From the NCBI GenBank assembly GCA_021464245.1, contig JADCRB010000035.1:528762-592761 (forward strand): 64,000 nucleotides of DNA, written 5' to 3'. Each line of letters begins with the position of its first letter. The first letter of the stretch is position 1. The position numbers were made by a program, and so were the translations under genes. Of this stretch, positions 24,672 through 35,579 are shown in pieces. The stretch is from Carallia brachiata. Taxonomy: Eukaryota > Streptophyta > Magnoliopsida > Malpighiales > Rhizophoraceae. A model generated the notes under the pieces. It was not told the DNA's origin. It did not search any database and saw only the letters and a program-made list of their open reading frames with translations.

Positions 24672-27600
24672 ATGGGTCGAGTTAAACTAGAGATAAAGAG
24701 AATAGAAAACACCACAAATCGACAGGTTACATTTTCAAAACGCAGGAATGGTCTTATTAAGAAGGCATACGAGCTTTCCATCCTTTGCGATATTGATATT
24801 GCTCTTATCATGTTCTCTCCCTCTGGCCGTCTTAATCACTTTTCCGGCAAGAAAAGGTATTTGTATACTTATCTTTTTCTTTACATTCTCTTGTATATAT
24901 ACAATACAATTGCTTTCTTATATATTTGATTACTGTCTTCTTTTTTCTTTTTTTTTTTTATCTGGGTTTTTTTTAAGCCTGCAAAATAAGGCATTTGCTA
25001 ACAATAAATTTTTAGAGACGCAATTCTCAGTTTCAATTCTGGTTTAATCAACATTTGTAATCCTAGGCAATGCAACTTTGTATACTGTCAATCTCACACT
25101 GACACCGATGGTTCAACAAATTTTGAGAGAGTTATTACAAAAATTAGTTCCGAGTGTTTTCATTTATTTATTTATTTTATTTGTTTGTCTTCTGGAGTTT
25201 CATACAATGGGCAAAAGAGATGGCTCGTTTGCATACTCTGAGCCTGCGGGTTAGGATCTTTGACTATGCCTCTTTTCTGGATAATTGATAAAGCAAAGAT
25301 GGTGTCCACGGCCTGTGGCCACAAAGCTTTTATGCGATCCTTTTTTGAAACAATGGCTTAATTGGCACTTACTAATCATTTCTCTTCCCTTTCACGTGCT
25401 ATGTATCCAATTTGGGTCTTCAATCCCCAGTCATTTATTATTATTATTATTATTTTTTTTTCCAAATAGTCTTCAATCTTACAAACCGATTCATGTGTAA
25501 ATGAAAAGTGAAAACACGCATTCCCAAAATCCTTTTCTTTGATGATAAAAATTTACTTATTAGGAAAGATTACACTAATTAAATCATATAATAAATTAAA
25601 TTTTTACACTAAATTTATGGATAAGCAATTTTTACAATATGTAGCAAAGATTATCAATTTCTCTTATAATTATATAAGATCAACGATAAATTTAGTTCAA
25701 TAATTCAAACTTATAACTCTTACTCAGGAATAAATCCTCTTAAGGAAATCTTTTAGGCCCATGTTCATTTAGCCGCTTTTCTTTTGCCTTTTTGTTTTCA
25801 CTTAAAGTTCATTGGACCGCGGATAAGCTCAAGCTCGTTTAATGGACCGTACCTTGTGCAAGTTTTAATTTTTCACATGTTGAACCGATGCCAAATGACT
25901 TCAACAACTATCTCCCTGTTTTGTATCTTTGTAAATGATGCAAATGTCTTCTGTTTACTCGCTGCTTCACATTCATATTGGTTTATTTTTTTAGTTGTTT
26001 CCGTCTGTTTGGGCTATTGCTCGTTTTGATTATTTTTTTCTGACTTTAGTTTTATATCTTTATCACATCTAAACTTATCTGTTTATTTATTTATTATTTA
26101 TTATGATTGATTATCAGGATAGAGGATGTTTTCACTCGATATGTTAATCTCCCTGACCAAGAGAGAGAACAGTATGCTTTTAAATTACTCATTTTCATTT
26201 CAATTTTAAATTAAGTGCTTTTTTTTCCCTTTTCAATTGACTTGTCTATTTGAGAATGACAAATTATCTGTGTTTTTTTTTTTTTTTTATCTTATGGCAG
26301 CGCTATAATTTTCCCTGACCGCAGCAAACATCCGTATGCTTTATAACATTTTCATTTATCCTCAATTTCAATTTGTTTCCCTTCTTTTTATCCACTCCCT
26401 GTCGATTGTTATATCATAGTTGCCTCATTTAACCATCTTTTCATTTCTCTTTTGCAGTGACATTCAAAACAAAGAGGTATGTCAATGATATTATTATTTA
26501 ATATTCTTGGCCTCTTCTAGTCTTCCCAAGTGAAACTAACATAACATACACCCCAAAAAAAAAAATATGATAATAATAATAATAAAATGAAAATCAAAAG
26601 GGGAAATTAAGATTCGTCTCTGAGTTTCTCGGTAAAATTGTAGCATTTTCCTTGTGCAGTATTTATTAAGAATGCTTCATCAACTTAAGACCGAGAATGA
26701 TGTTGCCCTTCAACTAGCCAAGTTTGTTCAACTATGTCTCCCTCATTTTTTTTTTTCCAAATTTTTTTCCCACAGTAATGATCAATATTATTTGTTATTT
26801 AACTTTTCTTTCGTTTTTTTTCCTCCGCCGATGTTGCATATGATTCAATTTGAAAGTCCGGCAGCCATCAACTCCGACGTTGAGGTAAGAATTAAGGAAC
26901 ATCCCTTGTCTGAGGCCTCTTGTTTAATTAGTGACCAATTGATGCCTAAAATTGTACATGCATGATTGCTTAACGTTTTGCAATTTTTTAAAAACCCTTG
27001 TAGGAACTCCAACAAGAAATTGTGAGATTGCAGCAGCAACTTGGGATAGCCGAGGAGGAGATAAGGTTGATTGCTAAGCAAAATAAACATAATATTCTTA
27101 TGCTTTTAGTTAAAAGTTTTCTGGTGACAGTATCGCCTTATTGTATCTGTCAATTGGCAATAGGATATATGAGCCGGACCCAATGAAAATCACATCTATG
27201 GGAGAGCTAGAATCATGTGAGAAACATCTTATTAATAGCCTGACACGTGTCATGCAACGAAAGGTTTTCTCTCCTCTTTATCTAATTAATAAGAATTAGG
27301 AGATAAATTCGGCCACTAAAATAGACCCCGATAATCGTAGGGGCTGACCCTTCTTTTTTTTCCTTTCAAACTAGGAGACCTATGCCCCCTTTTGTTTAAG
27401 ATATATGCCCCTCTAATTTTTCTGTTGTCTAAATTTTGTGTAACCCAAAGTTTATGTCTTGTAGGAGTGTCTCTTGAGCAGCCACCTATCGTCCTATAAC
27501 CCGTCTGGCGTACAGGTAATTAATTAAGGTTAACTAGATTGCGAGAAATGACAAGAATATTCAAAAAATAAATTGGCATTAATTTTCTTCCTTAGAACTC

Positions 27601-29044
27601 TGTTATGCTAATCAAATTCCAACATGAATTTACATGTATACGTGCAGCAAGGGATGCCCCCATCTTTTGAGAACGATGTTGTTGGCTGGTTACCTGACAG
27701 TGGTCAAAACAACCATACCCAATTGCTGTCCAGTGTAAATCACAGCCATCCCCAAATGTTTGGCGCCTCTGCTCCTTCGACCAATCTAAGGTTTGTGTTC
27801 ATTGTTTCACAGGACGCCATCATTAATGTATGTGTCTGCTTAGAATTGGCAAAAAATGACAATTTACCATCACGAGTTTTAGTTCAAATAGTCATTAGTC
27901 TTTATGATCAAAAGAGTGATGGAAGTTCGATCCTTGTTACATTTCACTTTCCCCCTCCCCTTCGTGTAGACGATAACCCTCCCAAAACCGAAAATGAATG
28001 ACAATTTACGCTTTCCAATTTTCAAGAAATAAAATTGGATTAGACCAAAAAAGAAAAGGTCCAAATCCGATACCATGGAATATGGGCTCAGTGGGCCAGT
28101 GGCTGAGTGGCCACTGAAAGAGCTTCTTATGGATGTTTACAGAGATCTCTCAAACACAAGCATCTATGACCCATTGTTGCACGGACCTAGCTCTAATGCA
28201 GAGGCACACAGTAGTATGGCAGATTGCCATGTCACTCAGTTACACTCTGCATCCAATGACACAAGCTTTCCAGTGTGGCCTCAGACATATACTTCAACAA
28301 CGGGGCTCCACTCTGCTTCCATCCCGCCTTCCTTTTATCCAGAATTACAGGTTCTCTCCTCACTTTTACTTATGGCTCGACGTTGACTTGTTATTCCAGA
28401 TTAAAATGAACTAGCAAAAGGCAAAAAAAAAAAAAAAAAAAAATACAGAAAAGGAAAAATTGGATTCATTACGGACCTGGCAACATTATTTTGCAGTTCT
28501 GGGTCGATAAGCAATCTGGGCCTAGGCCCAATTTCTTGGCTACGAAAGTCCTACATTTGTGGGCAATAATGAAGCCAGGCCTCAGGCCCGTATTTAATGA
28601 TATGGCCAAAAAGTTATGATGACTTTAGTCTAACATATGCCGACGTCATGTCTTTTTGAGGGTCACCCAACCAATACCTCAAATGGTTTTTATATTGAAA
28701 ATGAGATATATAAGATTTTTGAAAACAGAAAGTGTTTTTCTCATTGGTCTCATTGTATAATTCACGGCATAACGGATTTTATAATGGACAAAAACATAAA
28801 CATTAATATGTACCGACCCCATAATATGATATTATGATATTTTTTTAATCAAATATATGAATGGTTATATGAATTTGATTTGAGGATTTACATACTCTCC
28901 AAGCAGCAGGGAATGCTAGGTCCGAGTATGACAGATATGATGCCACGCGAGGAAGTGGAGATCCAGATCAGCGGTCAGCACTTGGGAATGGACAATGAAG
29001 GAAATTATGATAATAACAAAATCCCTCAACCAAATAGGCAATGA
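24672..29044 (+). CDS. MIKC*-type MADS-box transcription factor (AGL66/AGL104-like)
   Basis: Nuclear DNA-binding regulator. Twelve exons keep frame throughout: 24672-24856, 26118-26171, 26301-26333, 26458-26476, 26660-26721, 26857-26884, 27004-27065, 27164-27263, 27465-27515, 27648-27790, 28143-28350, 28907-29044; 360 residues plus stop. The MADS domain (1-60) starts [20 protein letters not shown], typical of MIKC*. It is followed by [17 protein letters not shown] and [20 protein letters not shown], then a coiled-coil K-like region (about 100-165, with AINSDVEELQQE and LQQQLG), IYEPDP and a long variable C-terminus. The many tiny exons in the I/K region are the MIKC* hallmark. In Arabidopsis AGL66 and AGL104 pair with AGL30/65/94 to drive late pollen gene expression; the same role here is inference. 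Intron 1 is about 1.26 kb and intron 10 holds a SINE. No defect is visible. Confidence 0.93.
27868..27996 (+). mobile_element. tRNA-derived SINE-like insertion in intron 10 of the MADS-box gene
   Basis: A ~129-bp segment is flanked by identical 13-bp direct repeats AATGACAATTTAC (27855-27867 and 27997-28009), a target-site duplication of the size LINE machinery makes. Inside, TAGTTCAAATAG fits a loose pol III A box and AGTTCGATCC fits a B box about 50 bp later. The family is not recognised. Confidence 0.65.
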
Positions 29045-30528
29045 CATTAATTAATTGAAACCAAGTATATCTTTTCACCCGTTTCCTACGTGCTATATCA
29101 TTTCTGTAAATCCTGTGGTCTTTAGAACCCTGTTGTGCTAGCCAAATCGTGTGTAATTTAAAATCTATATGCCAGAAAAAAAACTTGCAAGTATAATATG
29201 TATACCATATACATAGCCAGCATTTTTGTACATCGTGGTGTTGTAACATGCTACTTAACCTATCTTCATAGCTAAAAATTTTGATTCAGGTTCATGTATC
29301 ATATGAAATGACTTTGTAGTTGTTCAGTGCGGGATGGTGGGGTTCTTTTTTTTTTTTTTTGGTCGCTTTTCCAATGAATTTATACGTATATACATTAAGC
29401 AGATGTTGTGGTCATGGGAATATTTCATCTGGAATTTCCATTTTTTTCCCCCTTAAAGGCTAGATCGGGGCTTTTTTTTATTTTTTTCCTAATGTCACAA
29501 CGGCAATAACCAAAAAAAGAAAAAACAACCAATGCGTAATTCAACCTTACTTGATGTTAGAACTCATATCGTGTTGGAATTTACATTAAACTGGAATAAA
29601 AAATTGTGATTGAATCAAATATAAAATAAAAGCAAAAATTATGTAGGAATTTGTATAAAATTTTGAAGTAGATCTATCCTGTTGTATACTTCTTCGTAGA
29701 TTATATAATTGATGGTGCCAAATAAAATTATTTTGTTAGTTAATGAGTTTTAATTAAAACTGAAATTCGAGACTTTTAAATATAGAGGTCATTCTAGCAC
29801 CGAGATAAAATTCCTTTTGCAATATAAAATCAGTTGAAAATTTTAGTTTCAGATCTTAATTGCTCGGAATCTATATAAAATCCATGAAACCGGTCTTTTT
29901 TCCGGTTATGGCTTTGTGGGACCTGCAAGCTCAAAAACAGGCCAATTCTAAGAATCTGACAAACATATGGAGGAAAAAAAAAAAGTGAAGAGATTATTGG
30001 ATTTAAATGAAATTAAAATGATATGATTTGTTGGATGATTTAATTTAAAACACAGAAAGGATAGGTGATAACATAATAGAAGACGCTTAAAGAGCATATA
30101 TTAAACTAGACTTTTAAATAGTGAAATAAGTAAGAAATTAAAAAAAAATAAATTATTGAATAAACTGAATATATTTTACCTGTCCCGTTAAAAATATTAC
30201 AAAATTAACTCAAAAAATTAATAATAAATAAATTATTAAATATCACAAAATTTTTTTTTTTTTTTCAAACTAAACTACAGTCACATAAGAAAACTGAAAA
30301 AAATAAGAAAAGAAAAAACACTAACAACAACTGCAAGAAACAGACAAGGAATGTTTGCCTGTGCGAAACATAAAAAAACGTGTGCGAAAGTACAAACGGC
30401 AACGGCCCGGGCGCAGTAGGGTCTGGGGGCTATTTGTAATTTGGAATACTATTCCGAACTTGATAATAAAAAAGCTTTTCTTAAAGGTGGCTTTTATTTA
30501 TTAAGGGAAAATCAGAAAATATTATTGA
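29045..30528. other. 3' UTR of the MADS-box gene, then gene-free DNA
   Basis: 3' UTR sequence probably runs to about 29300. The rest is AT-rich with no recognised gene. Confidence 0.45.
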
Positions 30529-31184
30529 TGCCTTGTTATTGGAGGTGTCAAAATTTGACCCGATCCGATGGGTTGATTCGAACCCGTTCAAAAAAAATAC
30601 GACCTGAACCCGACCCGAAAGATGACATAACCCAAAATGACCCGAACCCGAAGACCCGAAAATCTTTGGGTCAAAATCGACCCAACCCTAACCCGACTCG
30701 TTTGACCCGAACTTTTTTTTTTCTTTAGGGAACAAAAAAATAAAATGAAAAAATTTAGCATATTTTATATTATAAAAAGTATAGATTATACTATTTTTAA
30801 TATAAATCTTAATTATAAATTTTTTTAGAATATTTTGAGATTTTTTATACAGTTTTAAATTTTATTTTAATTTTTTAAAATATTTTAAAAGAATTTTTTC
30901 AATTATTTTTCAATCATATGATTTTTTTTATTTTTAAGAATTTTTAGTAAAATTTTTGAAATTTTTAAATTTTTAAAATTTTTAATAAAAAATGTCACGT
31001 CATCATTTTTTATGACGTGACCAACCCGTAAGTTGATCCGAACCCGATTCGAACCCGAAGTGACACAACCCAAAATGACCCGAAGATAACTTGACTCATA
31101 AGTAACCCAACCTAAAGTGACCCGAATCTAAAGTGATCCAACCCAAACCCGATCTGATGATCCGTTTTGACACCAGACAAGGCA
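30529..31184. mobile_element. Terminal-inverted-repeat element with ACCCGA-rich subterminal arrays
   Basis: GGTGTCAAAA (about 30544-30553) is matched by TTTTGACACC (about 31165-31174). Outside these, TGCCTTGT and its complement ACAAGGCA extend the inverted ends. Both subterminal regions are packed with degenerate ACCCGA / GACCCGAACCCG units, and the centre is AT-rich without an ORF. Elements with GGTGTCAAAA-like ends and GGGTCGGGT-type repeats are common non-autonomous DNA transposons in plants; the superfamily was not settled. Confidence 0.65.
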
Positions 31185-32389
31185 CATTAAACCGGCCGAC
31201 AATGTGACAAATTCTGTGAAAGGCATTCCATGAATCAAAGTAAATAACTAAAACAACGATCAAATGATTTCGAATAATCAAATGAGGAATTTTTAAAATA
31301 ATACGTTTGTTTCATCAAAGGCAATAAATTTTATTGATGACATTTCACGCATCTTAAAACAAAGTACATAAAAAAATTAATTGATTATACGACAGGAGTA
31401 TTATTGTTTAGACACAAAAGTCAACCACTTATTCAGACATAATTAATGAAATAACAAACACACTAATTTAATCTACTAAATAACTTTTCTCTGTTGCTAA
31501 ACCTTGATATTTTTTTAGTTAACATTGACAACAATTAAAAGCATAGAACTCTATTGAAAAATCTAGTAAAATTTAAGACTGAAAATAACATCATCTCATT
31601 TTTCTCTGTTGTTTCTGCTCAAATCATCTGTCTTTTTTTTTTTTTTTTTCCTTAAAGTGAAGAGTAATCTAAGAGAAGCTAAAAAATAGGCCTTTTCAAT
31701 TCATTAAATACAAACATATTATTTTATTAATTATATCAGATTTTGTGATTAACTTTTATGTCCGATAAATTTTTTTACAAAATTTATAGCGACATTCCGC
31801 ACATCTTTTTGATGACAATACGATGATTGTTTTTTTATTAATAGAGAAACCCCATACACCGCTAACAATTATACTTTGAATCAAAATAGGTAATTAAACT
31901 CCGTTGATACAACATATCATTTTAGAAAATAAAAGGAAATTTTTATTACATGGTTTTAATACAAGACTTCTTAATTATAAAAACTACGATACTATATCAA
32001 GAGATTATTTAATTCAAAATTATTGAGTGAGGTCCATAAATGAATTATATGTTTCACTCTATTTTTTTTAAAAAAAATCTATATATAATTGTCATTTTGT
32101 ATAATATACGAAGGTTGATTTGTTTACCAAAAAATAACTTGTGTATGAAAAATATTTGCCAGAAAAATTTTTATTGAGAAAAATAATTTATCCTTATAAG
32201 AAAATTAAAAATTTTATTAGTACACAAAAACAAAACACCCAAAAAATAGTTTCAACTAAAGATATGAGTTTAAACGCTATCTTTTTTCGATCATTCTCTA
32301 TTTTTAATCGTCGGGCTACCAACCCTAAAGAAAAAAAAAAAATGATAGATCACCACTTGTCCAATGCGATAACACTACCTCTCTCTCGT
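31185..32389. other. Gene-free AT-rich DNA
   Basis: No gene recognised. Homopolymer runs, for example T at 31633-31650. Confidence 0.5.
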
Positions 32390-32397
32390 TATAAATG
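32390..32397 (+). promoter_or_regulatory. TATA box of the candidate seven-exon gene
   Basis: TATAAATG preceded by a CT tract and 77 bp ahead of the candidate start codon; a classical plant TATA position. Confidence 0.5.
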
Positions 32398-32466
32398 CAT
32401 GTCCTCTACAACCCTCTTCTTCTCACGTAACCGTCCAACAGGGCTTTTCTATCAGTTTCTTGGAGC

Positions 32467-34191
32467 ATGGCAGGAGGAGTTAAGGAGCGTCTGGTGGAAA
32501 AAAGAAGAAGGAAGCAGCAGCAAAATCCCGGAGGCAGCATCAGCAACCGAAGACAGGGTGCAGCAGATTACCACAGCAGGCTGCTGGCAATACTAGGCCC
32601 TGGCTCTCCAGCTTTTTGCCTCTTGCTATCCCAACCGCTCCAGTGATGCGTCCTAAACATAGGTCCTTAATTAGATCCCCAGCATGCATATGACTCTGAT
32701 TATTGTTTACAAATTGTTTCATTGTCTTCATCAGGGGGTGGCCTCAATTATTTTTCCATTATTTTTGTGTTTGTTTAGGGAAGTGAACTCCCTGATTCAA
32801 GGGAGTCCTGATATTACCGAGGCAAACAGGTCAATCTTGATTCTTAATTTTCAAAAGTATTTCCAACCCACCCCACCTTTTTTTGGAAGAAATTGAATTG
32901 TTTGGTTAACATGCATATTTGGTCCTATTTGGTTTGCAGAGTTGCTAACATGAAAGAAGAGGTGATATGTCTTGACCCCATGCTTAAAAATCAAAAATCA
33001 ATTTTAACAATATAAGTTGATTGTTATTGACAATCAACTTTGCATGCTTTGAATCCGGGGCAGGTGCAGGGACTGGAGAACGAGATTGTTCACATATATA
33101 TGCCGGGGCAACCTTTGCTTGCAATGAACTGGTTATGTCTCTCTGACCCCTTCTATCATATATGACTCTCAATCAATCACATCTAATCTAAGATGTTTTT
33201 TGGTTTTTTTATTCCTGACTTGATTTTATGTTTTCGGAAAATGACACATGACCCACTTAAATTGACACTTGGCGCAACGTGTACAGGGAGGTAACAAGGA
33301 TTTAATTTTTTTGCCCTTTAATTTACCATAATAATCTCCAACAAAATCCTTTAATTATTATTATTATTCCAATTATGCGCATGTCCTGCAGGACTTTTTG
33401 CAAGAACTGGAGCAAATGCAGTTTCCTCTACCAACACAGGCACTGCAGCAGCAAACTAGGTGGATTCTTTTCTTTTCTATGTACACTCAATTGTGGTTGT
33501 TGTTTGTCATCTTCATATGTATCTGTATTTTGCATTACAATGAAATAGTGAAAGAGGGAGGGGCATGCTAATCTTAGAGAAGTAAATAGATAACATTATA
33601 TTATAACACTTTGTCTGGTAATTCCTTCAAAATATAATAATTTCTTAAGTTAACTGGACCACGACAAAAAATTGAACTCGATAATATATTAGATTACGTT
33701 TTCCTAAAAAGTAATGCTAAATATTTAAAAATTGTATTATAAAATATCTCGAAATGTGTAATTATGGAAAGAATAGAATAATTAATTTTTTAATACTGTC
33801 AAATTAAAAAAGGAAAAAAATTAACGATTCTTTCCATAATTATATATTTTCAGAATATTTCATGACACGATTTTCAAGATTTAGCGTTACTCTTTACTAA
33901 ATTCTCCTATGTACGTATGTATATATGTATGAATCGTGCACACGAACGCAGAGACACTAGAGAGAGTGAAAAGTTAGAATTTTTCGATCTAAAAAATTCC
34001 TTAATTCAAAATAGATAATAAATAGAATACCGTCACTGATGATTTAATTATATAAATATATATTTTTTTGGTACATGATTTATTTATACCTATTGCCTTG
34101 TCATTTCTTTTCTTTCTTTCTTTCCTTTTTATTATTATTATTATTTTGTTTGATTTGACGCAGGGCGATTGAGACCGACTCTAGTGCTTGA
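32467..34191 (+). CDS. Candidate small multi-exon gene of unknown family (138 residues)
   Basis: I do not recognise this protein. A chain of exons stays in one frame: 32467-32642, 32779-32829, 32940-32961, 33064-33131, 33287-33290, 33392-33459, 34164-34191, totalling 417 bp. Exon 5 would be a 4-nt micro-exon (GGAG) between a CAG acceptor and GTAACA donor; skipping it leaves another, less protein-like open frame. The product opens MAGGVKERLVEKRRRKQQQ (basic), has an acidic helical centre (NRVANMKEEVQGLENEIV, possible coiled coil) and ends in a Gln/Glu-rich part (FLQELEQMQFPLPTQ) with DSSA as last residues. A TATA box 77 bp upstream and AATAAA at about 34307 support a transcription unit. Donors of exons 1 (GTGATG) and 4 (GTTATG) are weak. 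The basic-then-helical layout hints at a small regulatory protein, but that is a guess. A MITE sits in the last intron. Confidence 0.4.
33710..33891. mobile_element. MITE with ~80-bp terminal inverted repeats, inside the last intron of the candidate gene
   Basis: The left arm AGTAATGCTAAATATT...TGTAATTATGGAAAGAAT matches the reverse complement of the right arm, whose outer end is ATTTAGCGTTACT (ending 33891). The shared core TAATTATGGAAAGAAT is perfect. Only a short AT-rich loop separates the arms. No coding capacity. A target duplication was not obvious. Confidence 0.8.
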
Positions 34192-34306
34192 TAGATATTG
34201 GTTGGGGAGGACCAAGATCTTTATCAAGAAACAAGTCAGCATCAAGGTTGTGCCAAGAATAGATGGAAAAACTACTGGTGGGTCGAGTTCTTTTAAGCAG
34301 TATGGA

Positions 34307-34312
34307 CAATAA
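34307..34312 (+). terminator. Polyadenylation signal AATAAA
   Basis: Lies about 115 bp after the stop codon of the candidate seven-exon gene. Confidence 0.4.
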
Positions 34313-35579
34313 ATTAATTAACGTGTGGTTGTTATTTTCAACCCCACTAGCAAATACATGAGTCTTCCTTTTATCGTGTCTCAGCATTGGTTTCATTTTT
34401 TTTTTTATCTTATGCTTTAATATTTTTTTATTGCTTTGATTTTCGTGTTTGAAGTGCGTGTACAGTCTGGAAGAGGGGGCGGGGCCGTGGGTCGTTTGTG
34501 CGTGTGACATATGGTAATTGTAGTGAGATTAGCCCTCTCTCAGCATGGGCCCTCTCCAGACTGAGATTGGGTTTTATGGGCTCTCAAAGTAATTTTTTGG
34601 CCTCTCGGAGTACTTTAAAACTCTCATGTTTGATGGGTTTTTTTTTTTTTTTTTTTGGGTCTCGGTGTTTGATGGGTTTTTGCACACAGCAATATTACCA
34701 ATACACAGAAAATTTGTTGCAAGAAAGTCCAGTTCAGATAGAATGGTGAAAAGTACGTGCTTTTTGGTAAGAGAACCGAAGTTTAAATTCCAGTTTCCTC
34801 TCTTACTTGCCCTCTCTTTAATAATAAACTATCATTTTCACTACAAACCAAAACAAAAACAAAGGAAAAAAAAAAAAAAGAGAAAGAAAATTAGTTGAAA
34901 AACTCACATGTTAAAGATTGGTCATGTTGAATCGAATTAAGACAATGGACGCCAAATAAAGTGAGGATTTGATCACATTAGAGTTTTGTGCCATGAACAA
35001 GAAGAAAAAATCCAAGTTGAAATGTTTTCTTATAAACACAAAGTTAATGTTAAATATTAAAAAAAAAAAAAAACAATTGACATATAGCAATTTACAGGTA
35101 AAACTTTGTTCTTGCGGATTGTGAAACCGTCCAAAAACACTCTCTCCAACGAGAATAACAATTACGGCATCAACAAGTTCAACACCTAATCTGTACGTAA
35201 AAACATCCCAGGTGTATAAACTCTCGCGGACAGATTAGAAACCCAAGAGATACATAAATGCCTTAAAAGATTCATAATTCTCACACATGCAAACTATGAC
35301 ATCTAGTGCAGCAAAGCAACTTCACAAATTTTTTGGCAGCGGAAAGAAACATATTCTTCTCTCCTAGTGCCAAAAACTGGCCACGATTTACATGGTAAAA
35401 CCTGGTGGAAGCAGATGTAATAACAAATTTTGGTATCATCAACAATAGAACCATTATGTTAGATTTCACCAAAACAAATGTAATTTTGAAGCACAGCCAA
35501 TACATGGTGATATTTGCTAAATAAACGTGTGCATACAGCATCTATGAATGCTTAACACGTATTTCAATGAAAACTGACC
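34313..35579. other. Intergenic DNA between convergent genes
   Basis: Includes the 3' UTR of the leftward small gene, probably up to 35250-35579. No other gene recognised. Confidence 0.4.

Noticed and set aside
32467..34191. Reading the candidate gene as a second MADS-box or bHLH gene
   Set aside because: No MADS domain, and the basic and helical segments do not match the bHLH spacing or key residues.
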